Source: Burkholderiaceae bacterium (lineage in GTDB: Bacteria; Pseudomonadota; Gammaproteobacteria; Burkholderiales; Burkholderiaceae_B). Taken from it: DNA of 64,000 nt. Shown in pieces: positions 11,053 through 19,676 of this stretch. A model generated the notes under the pieces. It saw only the letters and a list, made by a program, of their open reading frames with translations. It did not search any database and was not told the DNA's origin. Location of the stretch: NCBI GenBank assembly GCA_017983955.1, contig JAGOAJ010000003.1:62001-126000 (forward strand), written 5' to 3'. Every line of letters begins with the position of its first letter. Within the stretch, counting starts at the first letter, position 1. A program made the translations under genes and the position numbers.

Positions 11053-12129
11053 CTAAGTCGTCTGCTCAGCGGCCGGTTCGCCGGTTGTTTCATCCGTTGC
11101 TATTAGCTGCGCAACGATATCTGCTGCGTGTCGCGGATCGGGGTCGTCGACGGGAAGCACATGTGCGAAAAGATGACGCACAGGTTCAAGCACCGCCGGA
11201 AAGTTCTTCGATAACTGTAAGGCGATGGAGCCTTTTTTCAGCGTTTTTTCGATGAAGCGAATATGCTCAACGATGGATTCAGGCTTGTCTTTGAAAATCA
11301 GCAGACTGTACCGAATAAAAGGAATAGCCTTCTCTCGGGTGATCGCGGCCAACCCCGTTGTTGCATAACCTTGTGTTCTTAGGTTTTGGGAAAGCCTATC
11401 GCTGAATGCCGTGATGTAGGTATCCCCGATTTCATAACATAGGAGGAGCATGGGGGAGTTTGCATTTTTCCACTCTTTCATGCCGATTGCGCCGGGTGTG
11501 AGCTGATTCGGAAGATGGCAGGCTGCAATGAACTGTTCGCCATAGCCGCTAAGAACTTCGTCTTTGACGAATCCGCGCTGCTCCATCAATTTGCGCCCAT
11601 AGACCTGATGGTCTGACGCTCGCTCAAGCGACAGGTCTTTCTTATAGTTGCCAGCGCCAGATGGAGGGATCAATGGATACTTGCTTGCAATGTAGGCGAC
11701 TTGCATTTCCTTGACGTCATTTAGCGATAGTTCACGTAGCGACAAGGTAAAAAAACGAATGTCTTGCGGTGTGATACGGCGCAGAGCCGCATTCTTTGCA
11801 AGGGCAGCATAGAGTTCTGTTTTTTCATCCTCCAGATCTTGGACGCATGCGCTCAACAGCAAGTGGTAATCGGCAGCCTCAATGTAGGCATCGGCCATGT
11901 CCTGATTCCAATGCTCGTCCTGCTTGATAAGCATGGCGTGAAAATCCACTATACGCTGATTCTGCTTTTGTTCTACATAGGCCTGTGCTTGGGTCACGCC
12001 CAGCTTTGCTAACTCATAGGCGGTAGATGCGCCAGGGATGAAACTCAATGCGATTTTGGCCCCGAGGTCGGCTGTTTTTCTGATCGCGGTTTCGGTGACA
12101 TCGTGCTGAGATTCTTTTGGGGATTTCAT
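11053..12129 (-). CDS. Hypothetical protein of 358 residues, cargo gene
   Basis: I do not recognise a family. After a charged start, residues about 15-45 form a hydrophobic helix-turn segment (IALSFIPGASTAYELAKLG) that could insert in or peel onto a membrane. The following 100 residues are helix-rich (VEQKQNQRIVDFHAMLIKQDEHW; LEDEKTELYAALAKNAALRRI). The C-terminal half is mixed, and the tail is acidic and low in complexity (PAAEQTT). There is no signal peptide or enzyme motif. ATG 12129 is used; a GTG ten codons earlier is possible, and neither has a clear ribosome site. It is divergent from the antitoxin-like gene at 12470, with a 340-bp intergenic region. Its place among defence genes suggests, but does not show, a defence role. 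Confidence 0.7.
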   Translation of the reverse strand: MKSPKESQHDVTETAIRKTADLGAKIALSFIPGASTAYELAKLGVTQAQAYVEQKQNQRIVDFHAMLIKQDEHWNQDMADAYIEAADYHLLLSACVQDLEDEKTELYAALAKNAALRRITPQDIRFFTLSLRELSLNDVKEMQVAYIASKYPLIPPSGAGNYKKDLSLERASDHQVYGRKLMEQRGFVKDEVLSGYGEQFIAACHLPNQLTPGAIGMKEWKNANSPMLLLCYEIGDTYITAFSDRLSQNLRTQGYATTGLAAITREKAIPFIRYSLLIFKDKPESIVEHIRFIEKTLKKGSIALQLSKNFPAVLEPVRHLFAHVLPVDDPDPRHAADIVAQLIATDETTGEPAAEQTT

Positions 12130-12469
12130 GGTTGGCCGTATCTTTTGGTTAACGGGCACAGTGGCCTTTTATGCGTAGGAGGAATATATAAACTGTGTTG
12201 GCTTGTCGGAATAAGCCAGAGCTATGCGTGATGCTGATTATGGCATCATGACGCCGAAGGCGCTGATTTGCGCAAGGAGGGCAGAGTCTTCCAGTATTAA
12301 CTAAGGATAGGATAGTGAGCAAATTAACTCGATAGGAATGGATCGTTGGAAACGCGGCTGTCTCTTGAAGGCAGCGACCACAGTCGCTGCCCGAGAGTTG
12401 GAACTGCTGGAGGATTTTATTGGGTTTCGACTATTTCGATAATTTCGAGTTAGTGTTATCATATCAACT
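12130..12469. other. Divergent intergenic region of 340 bp
   Basis: The region separates the leftward 358-residue gene and the rightward antitoxin-like gene. It should hold both promoters, but no clear -10/-35 pair stands out. Small inverted repeats occur (gatgctgattatggcatc near 12230). No gene was found; open frames on the minus strand here are antisense shadows. Confidence 0.4.
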
Positions 12470-12973
12470 ATGACTACTAAGCAAACGTTCCCTTCTCCGG
12501 ACAAGCGGCGTACTGCGCCGGCCCCTCGCCGGGCGGCTGGAGTGCGCGCCGAGTCTGCTCGCGCTTTGCCGATGTTCGAATTATCGTTCGACGTGGAACC
12601 CGTCGTGTCGATTGTCCGGCGCCATGTCACGCTCAGCAAGGAAGCCGATGAGGCGATTACGCACGAATTGATCGAAATGCTGGGTCGCGCAACCGTGCAA
12701 CTGCGAACCACAGATCACAAGGCAGTGGCTCACAACGACGATCCGGTTCTCACCACCGAGCAGGCGGCGCAACTCGTCAACGTCAGCCGGCCCTACATGG
12801 CCAAGCTGATCGACTCCGGCGCGGTGGAACTGCATCAAAAGGTCGGTAACCAGCGCCGTGTGCTGCGCAGCGCTGTGACTCGCTGGCAGGCAGCCGAACG
12901 CACGCGGCAGGCCAAGGCGCTCAAGCGCCTGTCCAACGATCTGGACGAGGAAATTTTATCGCCAGACTCCTAG
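12470..12973 (+). CDS. Excisionase-type DNA-binding antitoxin-like protein (toxin missing)
   Basis: This 167-residue protein has an N-terminal basic region and a helix-turn-helix of the MerR/excisionase superfamily (LTTEQAAQLVNVSRPYMAKLIDSGAVELHQKVGNQRRV, about residues 93-130), followed by a basic C-terminal helix (RTRQAKALKRLSNDLDEE). Proteins of this design are usually antitoxins encoded just before a PIN-domain ribonuclease toxin. No PIN gene follows here; the next gene is a RelE-type toxin with its own antitoxin 48 bp downstream. So it is probably an orphan antitoxin or a regulator co-opted by that pair. The ATG at 12470 is the first in frame. Confidence 0.75.
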   Translation: MTTKQTFPSPDKRRTAPAPRRAAGVRAESARALPMFELSFDVEPVVSIVRRHVTLSKEADEAITHELIEMLGRATVQLRTTDHKAVAHNDDPVLTTEQAAQLVNVSRPYMAKLIDSGAVELHQKVGNQRRVLRSAVTRWQAAERTRQAKALKRLSNDLDEEILSPDS

Positions 12974-13021
12974 TCTGTATGGTGATGCTGTGGAATCATT
13001 ACTCTGCACGGAACTCATCCA

Positions 13022-13381
13022 ATGGATTACAATCAAACTTTAAACGGCATTGCGGAGTTGCCTTCATTTATTCGCTTGGCCGACAAGCTTCTCAGCCAGA
13101 ATGAGCGTTCCGATTTAATCAGCTATCTGGCTGAGCACCCCAAAGCGGGCGACCTGATGGAAGGAACCGGCGGCGTACGCAAGCTTCGCTGGGGCCGAGG
13201 CGGGCAGGGCAAGAGCGGTGGCGTACGTGTTATTTACTACTTCCACGACGATGCCATGCCGCTCTACCTGTTGACCTTGTTCGCCAAAGGTGACAAGGTC
13301 AACCTGAGTAAGGCTGAGCGTAATGAGTTGGCAGGTTTGGTTGATCTATTGGTACACATTTGGAAAGGACATGCATCATGA
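13022..13381 (+). CDS. RelE/HigB-family toxin
   Basis: This 119-residue RelE-superfamily toxin is of the type paired with a downstream HigA/NadS-like antitoxin. The core is recognisable: SYLAEHPKAGDLMEGTGGVRKLRWGRGGQGKSGGVRVIYYF, then YLLTLFAKGDKVNLSKAERNEL, with the basic G-G-V-R strand that carries the catalytic surface in this family. Such toxins cleave mRNA, usually on the ribosome. The stop overlaps the start of the antitoxin gene (ATGA at 13378-13381), giving translational coupling. Toxin before antitoxin is the usual order for HigBA. A GGAAC motif precedes the ATG. Confidence 0.88.
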   Translation: MDYNQTLNGIAELPSFIRLADKLLSQNERSDLISYLAEHPKAGDLMEGTGGVRKLRWGRGGQGKSGGVRVIYYFHDDAMPLYLLTLFAKGDKVNLSKAERNELAGLVDLLVHIWKGHAS

Positions 13382-13662
13382 GCAACGCATTCGACAGCAT
13401 CAAGCAGGGACTGCAGGAAGCCATTGAGCACGCGCGTGGTAAAGAGATCGGTGTCAAGGTGCATCGGCCCAGGTCCGTGGACGTGAAGGCCGTGCGCGCC
13501 AAAGTGGGCATGACGCAAGAGCAGTTTGCGGCGCGATTCGGGTTTTCAACGGCCACACTGCGGCATTGGGAACGAGGCGACAGAACACCGCGTGGCCCGG
13601 CGCTGGTGCTGCTCAATGTGATTGAGCACAATCCCGAAGCGGTCATCGATGCTTTGGCATGA
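13378..13662 (+). CDS. HigA/NadS-type antitoxin with XRE helix-turn-helix
   Basis: This 94-residue antitoxin partners the RelE-type toxin it overlaps by four bases. Residues about 1-45 (IKQGLQEAIEHARGKEIGVKVHRPRSVDV) form the toxin-binding region. The XRE fold follows (MTQEQFAARFGFSTATLRHWERGDRTPRGPALVLLNVIEHNP). Antitoxins of this group repress their own operon. The ATG at 13378 is used because it gives the family N terminus MSNAFDSIKQ and the ATGA overlap. A short imperfect inverted region follows the stop, but no clear terminator. Confidence 0.9.
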   Translation: MSNAFDSIKQGLQEAIEHARGKEIGVKVHRPRSVDVKAVRAKVGMTQEQFAARFGFSTATLRHWERGDRTPRGPALVLLNVIEHNPEAVIDALA

Positions 13663-13766
13663 ACTCCTTTCTTGAAACGGTCATGCAACCCGACCATAGG
13701 GAAAGGACACGGAACAGGTTTGCCATACGTCAGCACCCTCCATTACATCAATGATTTCGCGCCTTT

Positions 13767-14966
13767 ATGAGCAGTCTTCCCACTAAAGTTACTTTGGGGC
13801 CGCGCTTTCTGAGACCATTTTCCGGAAAGCCCGCGCCATTTTGTTTCTCTGGATTGTTCTTGTTTTCGCCCCATGTTTTTATAAGATTGGGTGGTTTTTC
13901 CCTGAGTGGCATTTACAAGGCTGCGGGTCATGAGTCTTTATTTAAACGCTTTGATGCCGTTTCAAAGGGAAGGAAGAAACCTGCGCCCGACGTTGTGGCG
14001 GCGCTGCTCCAAGAAATGGTTGAAGCGTTTGGTTTCCCGGACGATGTGCGGGCAATCTTCAGTGAGGGAATTGAGGCCGAGCTCGCTTTAGCCACACACA
14101 CCAAAAATGAGCGTGCCATGATCAGCATAGAGCACCAAATAGGGGAGTATGGAGCATTTTTTTGGGGGTTAAATCACAACACCGGCCGGTTGGCGTCTTC
14201 GCTGGATCAGTCTTTCCTAATAGATGTTGAAACCGCATCGGCATTGGCACATCAGCACTTGATGCAAGAGGCATACCCGCAAGCCTACGAAGCAATCGTG
14301 AATAATGAATTATTGAAGCGATTTATCTGGCCGGATGTCATGGTTGCTATGAAGAATGCTGCCACACAGACGCGCTATGTGTTCTTGAGGGCGCTCGTGG
14401 CCGTTGAAGTCCATTTAGCCCATCTGGTAATAATGGACCATTCTTATGAAACCGACTGTCTGGCCAACGACACCAATGCGTTGATGAGTGTATGGCCGAC
14501 ATTGGACAAACCGTTCAAAAATCCCACAGCTTTATTGTTTGACTGGACCAAGGCGAAATCCGGGGTGCGCACTATCTCCGCATTCTACGACCACCCAAAA
14601 CTGACTACTATCAAAATGGAGATGGTCACCTTAAAGCGGTGGAGTAGCGGGAGCCATCAGCCCGACAGAGAATGGCTTGAAACCTTGGTTGCAGCACTAT
14701 TTGGCGATAAGGCTTATAAACCATTTTGGCATCGGTATTACATGGCGCTGGCTGTGAACTTTATCGGATATGTACATCAGTCGATGACGATGAGAATCAA
14801 CGATTGCCTTACCGAATCTGAGAGGGCTGTCATTGCGCCTTGGCCTCAATTGCCGCATGGTTATTCGGACTTCGCTACATGGGGGCGCGAAAGATATCCC
14901 GCTTGGCGCAAATATGCTTGCGACTATCAGGCCGAACATGGCGGGTCGTCGCAAGCGTCTGTTTGA
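13767..14966 (+). CDS. Hypothetical protein of up to 399 residues, cargo gene
   Basis: No family is recognised. The body (from about residue 55) is a helical soluble protein with acidic and aromatic patches (ALLQEMVEAFGFPDDVRAIF; YGAFFWGLNHNTGRLASS; DREWLETLVAALFGDKAYKPFW). The first 50 residues are unlike the rest, being rich in Phe, Pro and Leu, and their DNA looks like an AT-rich leader. The true start may therefore be an in-frame TTG near 13887 (LGGFSLSGIYKAAG). A ribosome site is not evident at either. It follows the toxin-antitoxin pair by 104 bp and converges with a gene on the other strand. Its place between two defence modules makes a defence role possible. Confidence 0.6.
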   Translation: MSSLPTKVTLGPRFLRPFSGKPAPFCFSGLFLFSPHVFIRLGGFSLSGIYKAAGHESLFKRFDAVSKGRKKPAPDVVAALLQEMVEAFGFPDDVRAIFSEGIEAELALATHTKNERAMISIEHQIGEYGAFFWGLNHNTGRLASSLDQSFLIDVETASALAHQHLMQEAYPQAYEAIVNNELLKRFIWPDVMVAMKNAATQTRYVFLRALVAVEVHLAHLVIMDHSYETDCLANDTNALMSVWPTLDKPFKNPTALLFDWTKAKSGVRTISAFYDHPKLTTIKMEMVTLKRWSSGSHQPDREWLETLVAALFGDKAYKPFWHRYYMALAVNFIGYVHQSMTMRINDCLTESERAVIAPWPQLPHGYSDFATWGRERYPAWRKYACDYQAEHGGSSQASV

Positions 14967-14978
14967 ATTCGGGCGGTG

Positions 14979-15479
14979 TTACTTTTTAGAAGGGTTGTTT
15001 CCCCGACCACCGCCAGATTTCTGGCCTGTTTTACTTGGGGCGTTTTCGAGAGTCGTAAGATTTGCGTTCATATCTATTTCCTTAAATGAGGTCTCCGGAA
15101 ATCCCGGAAAACTTAGTATTGCAAGATTCCGTTCGCATGTCGGTATCAGGGTTTGGAACGCTTGCAATAGGCGTTTCATTACCGAAAGCTTGAGAGACAT
15201 GACATCTATGCCGGAAAAGTGCGTTGCTAGGGGAACCATCGGGACTAGCAGTATCGACATAGCCACAATATCTCTAAATAACAAGTAGTGCTTATGACTC
15301 TCGATCACTGAAGGATCGGAGTCAGCTAGCTTGTAGAGCGCATACCATTTTGTGTTGTGGTCTCCATCTGAAATGGGGAAATTCACCCGCATGTTGACGA
15401 ACCGATGCCAGATCAATGCGGTGGTCTGCCATAGCCGATGAATCGCCGGAGCCTTGCAGTCAAAAGCATAGATTCGCAC
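14979..15479 (-). CDS. Hypothetical protein with a possible membrane segment
   Basis: This is a 166-residue frame starting with GTG at 15479. It holds a tryptophan- and histidine-rich start (LWQTTALIWHRFVNMRVNF), a charged middle (DGDHNTKWYALYKLADSDPSVIESHKHY), a hydrophobic stretch that could be one membrane helix (FRDIVAMSILLVPMVPLAT, about residues 68-86), and a basic Gly/Lys-rich tail. No family is recognised. The frame stays open upstream without an ATG as far as about 15535, so the N terminus may be damaged. A 151-codon frame on the plus strand (14833-15288) overlaps it but looks less protein-like. It is divergent from the nuclease gene at 15542. Confidence 0.5.
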   Translation of the reverse strand: MRIYAFDCKAPAIHRLWQTTALIWHRFVNMRVNFPISDGDHNTKWYALYKLADSDPSVIESHKHYLLFRDIVAMSILLVPMVPLATHFSGIDVMSLKLSVMKRLLQAFQTLIPTCERNLAILSFPGFPETSFKEIDMNANLTTLENAPSKTGQKSGGGRGNNPSKK

Positions 15480-15541
15480 CTTTACTGAGCTTCTATCGAT
15501 ACAATATGTTTTGTCACTTTTTATAAAAATTAATTACTGAA

Positions 15542-16396
15542 ATGCCTTTTTCGTTGAAACCTGTCATTACAAGTGAATGCAACTTTGCTGAATGGTCAAT
15601 TAATGCGAGGAAGAGAAGCGTTCTGATCGAGACTGTTGCTTATCTCTATTTGCGGCAGGAGGAAAATGCACAGCGCGTGATTCAGTCTTTAGAACCGCAG
15701 TTGCGAACAGCAAAGGGAAAAGTTGCCCAAAACGTTGTTAGAAAACTGACGGCTCCGCGTCAGAAAGATATTGATCTGGAGTTAACAGGCTCAGAAGAGG
15801 AAAAGGCTGCGGCGAAAAGACGGATCGAGACGTCAATCATTCATCGCGACGGCCTCTTGTTTCAGCATGTTTCATGGGTGGCGGCAAGGATCACTATGCC
15901 GAATGCATACATGACTTCTCCGCATGTTCGGCAGGCAGACAAGGGGTTTGACGGTTTCATCATTGAGCTGGACGGTGCAGAAAGCGAGATCAAACGAATC
16001 GTCATTTGTGAGGACAAGGCTTCGACGAAGCCTCGCAATCTCATCACTTCTAGCGTGTGGCCCGAAATTAAGTCGATTCGCGATGGTGACCGTGATGACG
16101 AAATTCTTGCAGACCTTGTGACATTGTTGAAGAGCGTTCCCGGAATCGATGCCGAGGCAGCGGTCGACGAGGTATTTTGGGAGGAAGTGCGGCAGTACAG
16201 GGTCGCCGTAGCAACAGGAGAAAATCGGCGTAAATCAGGGGGCTTCGTTCATGTCATCGCGGGCTTTGAAGCAGCGGCCGGCGGAGCTCTTGAAACCCGC
16301 TTCGCTGGCATATTAGCCTTCAACGACGTCCGTGAGGGGCTTGCCATCCTTGCAAACGAGGTCGCCGCCAAAGTCAAGGAAATCACCAGTGTTTGA
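15542..16396 (+). CDS. PD-(D/E)XK nuclease-like protein, HamA-like, of a helicase defence system
   Basis: This 284-residue protein carries the restriction-endonuclease-like signature KGFDGFIIELDG...IVICEDKAST. By my count Asp137 is followed by Glu157-Asp-Lys159, the D...ExK arrangement of PD-(D/E)XK nucleases. The N-terminal 100 residues are helical and charged. The stop overlaps the helicase start by eight bases, so the two are translationally coupled. A small nuclease coupled to a large Ski2-type helicase is the layout of Hachiman (HamA, DUF1837, with HamB) and similar pairs such as AbpAB, where the helicase holds the nuclease inactive until it meets aberrant DNA. I cannot prove DUF1837 membership by eye; it may be a related but separate family. 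Confidence 0.7.
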   Translation: MPFSLKPVITSECNFAEWSINARKRSVLIETVAYLYLRQEENAQRVIQSLEPQLRTAKGKVAQNVVRKLTAPRQKDIDLELTGSEEEKAAAKRRIETSIIHRDGLLFQHVSWVAARITMPNAYMTSPHVRQADKGFDGFIIELDGAESEIKRIVICEDKASTKPRNLITSSVWPEIKSIRDGDRDDEILADLVTLLKSVPGIDAEAAVDEVFWEEVRQYRVAVATGENRRKSGGFVHVIAGFEAAAGGALETRFAGILAFNDVREGLAILANEVAAKVKEITSV

Positions 16397-19300
16397 TTCA
16401 AGTTCCCGAGCCCTTTTGCGACAGGCACCAGACCTTCCTGGCTTAGAGCCTGAAACGTTGGATGAGATTCTTACGGCCGCTCATATAGAGCTGGCGACGG
16501 TTCGTCTTCAATCCCAGGAGGAGGAGTTTGACGCAGCAAGCGAAGTGATCGATCGTGTCCGGCGCCTTGCCTCGACATTTGAGGCTTATGTCGCGCTTAA
16601 TCTGAGACCTGAGCAGACGCGCGCAGCGGCCTTCGTCGCGGCAAGTGCGCATCAGATACTGGCCCGTTTGCGTGAAAAAACACCAGACCGGCCCACGGTC
16701 GTATCAAGTGATGCTATCGGTTCAACGATTTCGGCGACGCTTCTCTTTCTGATCGCGGATCGGGCGGCTGATGCGGCGGAGGCTGCGGGCCAATTAAAGG
16801 CGAAGGGCGAACGGCGCGCGGTTCGGCGATCTCTGATTCTGAGCCTTCGGGAGTTGGCAACAGGGAATCTCTCAACTTTGATAGAACGCGAGTTGGGCAA
16901 GGAGATTATTCGAGAGGGAGATAGCCGTGAAGTGGCAACTGACCTTCTCTTGCGAGAGTGCGCATATGTCGTTCAGAATCTTGGAAGACAGGCGCGTAGG
17001 GGGGAAGACCCTGAGACTGATGTCCGATTGATGCTTCAGCAAGTCATCAGCTTGTCGGAGGCCGCACCGGTTGAAATAGAGCTGGGTTTCGGGGGGATAG
17101 TACATCATCAGTTTGCGGGACCACACCATTTGGCAACGCTCTTGAGCCGTGTCATCGATGGCATGCAGGCGGCGATGCTAGTTCGGCTTCCGACGCCATC
17201 TGGCGCACGGGCACCCGCATGGTCCGAGTGGCTCCTGTCGCAGGCACAGTCGCGACCGTTCCTCTGGATCAATCATCTTAAGGCGATCCGTACGGGATAT
17301 TTGAACTGCGGCAAGTCAATGGTGATGACCTCTCCTACAGGCTCGGGAAAGACGACGCTCTCCGTACTAAAAATCGCTGCGACCTTGTGTGCAGATGAAC
17401 ATGTCGTCTATCTGGCACCTACGCATGCTCTCGTCGATCAAGTCGAGGCAGACATGTCTGCACAGATTGGGGATCTGGAAACGGTCAGCATTGTCGAAGA
17501 TGTTGCATTGGAAGACCTCGGCGAAAGATTGCCGCCGTTTTCCGTGATGACGCCTGAGCGCTGCCTTGCCCTTTTAGGCTTCGCTCCAGAACTGTTTGAT
17601 AACGTGGGGCTTCTCGTATTCGATGAGTTCCATCTCATCAGTGCAGAAGATCCCGAGACGTCATTGAAGGTAAATGCACGTGCGGTCGACGCGATGCTGG
17701 CCCTGCTGACATTTATCCACCATCGCAAGAATGCGGACTTGCTGCTGTTGTCCGCTATGGTTGACAACGGCGCTGAAATTGCGCGATGGCTGCGAAAGGT
17801 TACGGGAAGGGAGGTCGAGGCGTTTGATGATCCTTGGAAGCCTACCCGGCAACTCCGCTCTTGCGTTATATATGACGAGTTTGATATTGAGCTAGCCGAG
17901 CAAACGGCATCGGAGAAGAAGACCAAGGCGGCGCGAAGTCGGATCCTCACGCAGCCCCTGGGGCTATTTTCGTTGATCTCTGGGTGGCATCCCAAGAGAC
18001 CGGAGAAGCTGGTGGTGCAGGCGCTCACGGATCAGCGGCCACCGCTTCTAAAGAAGGACAACGGGGAACTGACCTCGAACAGGAATGAAGTCGCCGCGCA
18101 GATCGCAGCAGACTATGCGTCTGTCGGAAAGCGCGTGATCGTATTTTGCAACGATGGCCGAGCATGTGGAAGCGTTGCAAATAGGATCAATGAACTTCTG
18201 GAACCGGCCACGATCACGTTAGATGAAGTGCAGGAAAGGATGCGTGTGTCGATTCTCAAGGATGTGGGGGATGGTAAGGCTGCATTTGATCCGGTTGGCT
18301 GCCGTGCAGCGGTGCATCACGGCGACCTGCTGCCTTTAGAGCGAAGGCTGACGGAAAGCGTTTTCAAGTTGCGCAGAGATGCCGAGAGTCAGGATTTAGG
18401 TCTTGATGTGGTGGCTGCCACCTCCACGATTGCTCAAGGATTGAATCTTCCGTGCGATGTCGTGATCCTTGCCGGTACCGACAGGAGTGTAGTGGATGAT
18501 CCAAACGGAAATCCCCGTAAGGATCTGCGTCCTCACGAGATACTCAACGCATTGGGCAGGGCAGGACGCGCGGCATACGCTGCAACCGGTCTTGCCATTG
18601 TTGTTCCCGCCCAGCCGATCGTTATCGATAAAGAAAATCTTGCGCTTCCGCATGGCGGAGTTTTGAATATCGTCTTTTCAGAGCAGGATGCCTGTGAAGA
18701 GATCTATGATCCGATCGAGTTATTGCTGGATCGGATTGAGGTCTCCGCTGACCCTGATCCGAGGATGCAATCGATGATTCGGCGTTTGTCGGCGGTCACG
18801 GCAGTAGGGGGGAGTAGCTTCGACGAGATCGTAGGTCGTTCTCTCGGATTTTTTCGACGACAGCAGGCTGATGCCCTGGGGGCGAATCGCTGGTTGGAGG
18901 GGCGCCGTGCTGCATTGATGGTTGCCAATGGGCAATTGGAAGATCCCCTCGTTCTTGATTGGCAACGTGAAATTGCTGTCCGAAATGGTATTCCTCCGAG
19001 GCTCATAGCGCGCTTGGTAGAAGCACTTGATCAGGCACCTATCGACAAGTCGATCACTGCTGATTGGATTAATTGGCTGTTAGATGTTGTAGCCGAACAT
19101 CCTTTGGATCTGACGATCTTTGTCAGGGAAACCGCTCTGGAGTCTGTGTTTGGTCGCGCCTATACAAATACGACAGATGACGAAGTCACGGCCAGAATAA
19201 TTCTGGATGCACTTAAAACTCTGGTGTCTATGTGGTGTGGAGGGCGAACACTTGTAGAGATTGAAGAGTGGCTGCTTGAGTTTGTTCGGACGCACGAGGG

Positions 19301-19673
19301 AGATGTTAGGCAGCAGACAAATCAATCCTCGACGGCACATCGCGCGCGGCGTTTTGCCATTCGGATCACACCGGATCTGGGTTTCCTATGTAGTGTGCTT
19401 GCTCAAATCGTGGCTCGTAGGGACGCGCAAGAGGAGGTAGCCATGATGCCAGTAATTGATATGCTTCCGCAAATGGTACGGGCAGGGGACCACGACCGTT
19501 ACCAAGCGGCACTAAGGCAGATGACGACCGCAGCCTCGCGTGTTGAAACCTTTGAGAAGTGTGTTGCGATGCGTAAGTATTTCACCGCAGATCCTGCAGC
19601 CAAAACGGACACGATTCGGGATGAGGTCAACGCGGCGATAGCGTTCCAGGCGTTTATGGATTTGGACGAATAG
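16389..19673 (+). CDS. Ski2-like superfamily 2 helicase, HamB-like
   Basis: This 1094-residue DEAD/DEAH-type helicase shows a complete motif set by my count: Walker A TSPTGSGKTT at about 314-323, motif Ia YLAPTHALVDQ, motif II DEFH at 412-415, motif III LLSAMV, motif V ATSTIAQGLNLP, and motif VI NALGRAGRAA around G723. The Q-less GRAGR box and a long helical C terminus are Ski2-like. About 300 residues precede the first motor lobe. I take GTG 16389 as the start: AAGGA lies eight bases before it and it overlaps the nuclease gene. An upstream ATG at 16332 lies inside the nuclease gene and lacks a site. The helicase probably senses or loads on aberrant DNA and licenses the neighbouring nuclease. 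Confidence 0.85.
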   Translation: MFDSSSRALLRQAPDLPGLEPETLDEILTAAHIELATVRLQSQEEEFDAASEVIDRVRRLASTFEAYVALNLRPEQTRAAAFVAASAHQILARLREKTPDRPTVVSSDAIGSTISATLLFLIADRAADAAEAAGQLKAKGERRAVRRSLILSLRELATGNLSTLIERELGKEIIREGDSREVATDLLLRECAYVVQNLGRQARRGEDPETDVRLMLQQVISLSEAAPVEIELGFGGIVHHQFAGPHHLATLLSRVIDGMQAAMLVRLPTPSGARAPAWSEWLLSQAQSRPFLWINHLKAIRTGYLNCGKSMVMTSPTGSGKTTLSVLKIAATLCADEHVVYLAPTHALVDQVEADMSAQIGDLETVSIVEDVALEDLGERLPPFSVMTPERCLALLGFAPELFDNVGLLVFDEFHLISAEDPETSLKVNARAVDAMLALLTFIHHRKNADLLLLSAMVDNGAEIARWLRKVTGREVEAFDDPWKPTRQLRSCVIYDEFDIELAEQTASEKKTKAARSRILTQPLGLFSLISGWHPKRPEKLVVQALTDQRPPLLKKDNGELTSNRNEVAAQIAADYASVGKRVIVFCNDGRACGSVANRINELLEPATITLDEVQERMRVSILKDVGDGKAAFDPVGCRAAVHHGDLLPLERRLTESVFKLRRDAESQDLGLDVVAATSTIAQGLNLPCDVVILAGTDRSVVDDPNGNPRKDLRPHEILNALGRAGRAAYAATGLAIVVPAQPIVIDKENLALPHGGVLNIVFSEQDACEEIYDPIELLLDRIEVSADPDPRMQSMIRRLSAVTAVGGSSFDEIVGRSLGFFRRQQADALGANRWLEGRRAALMVANGQLEDPLVLDWQREIAVRNGIPPRLIARLVEALDQAPIDKSITADWINWLLDVVAEHPLDLTIFVRETALESVFGRAYTNTTDDEVTARIILDALKTLVSMWCGGRTLVEIEEWLLEFVRTHEGDVRQQTNQSSTAHRARRFAIRITPDLGFLCSVLAQIVARRDAQEEVAMMPVIDMLPQMVRAGDHDRYQAALRQMTTAASRVETFEKCVAMRKYFTADPAAKTDTIRDEVNAAIAFQAFMDLDE

Positions 19674-19676
19674 GAT

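Noticed and set aside
12301-12711. Minus-strand frame of 136 codons over the start of the antitoxin-like gene
   Set aside because: Ser- and Arg-rich shadow opposite a clear helix-turn-helix gene.
14833-15288. Plus-strand frame of 151 codons between the two unknown cargo genes
   Set aside because: It overlaps both the 3' end of the 13767 gene and the minus-strand gene; its residues (many Arg, Ile, Ser) lack protein-like patterning, whereas the minus-strand frame is more convincing.
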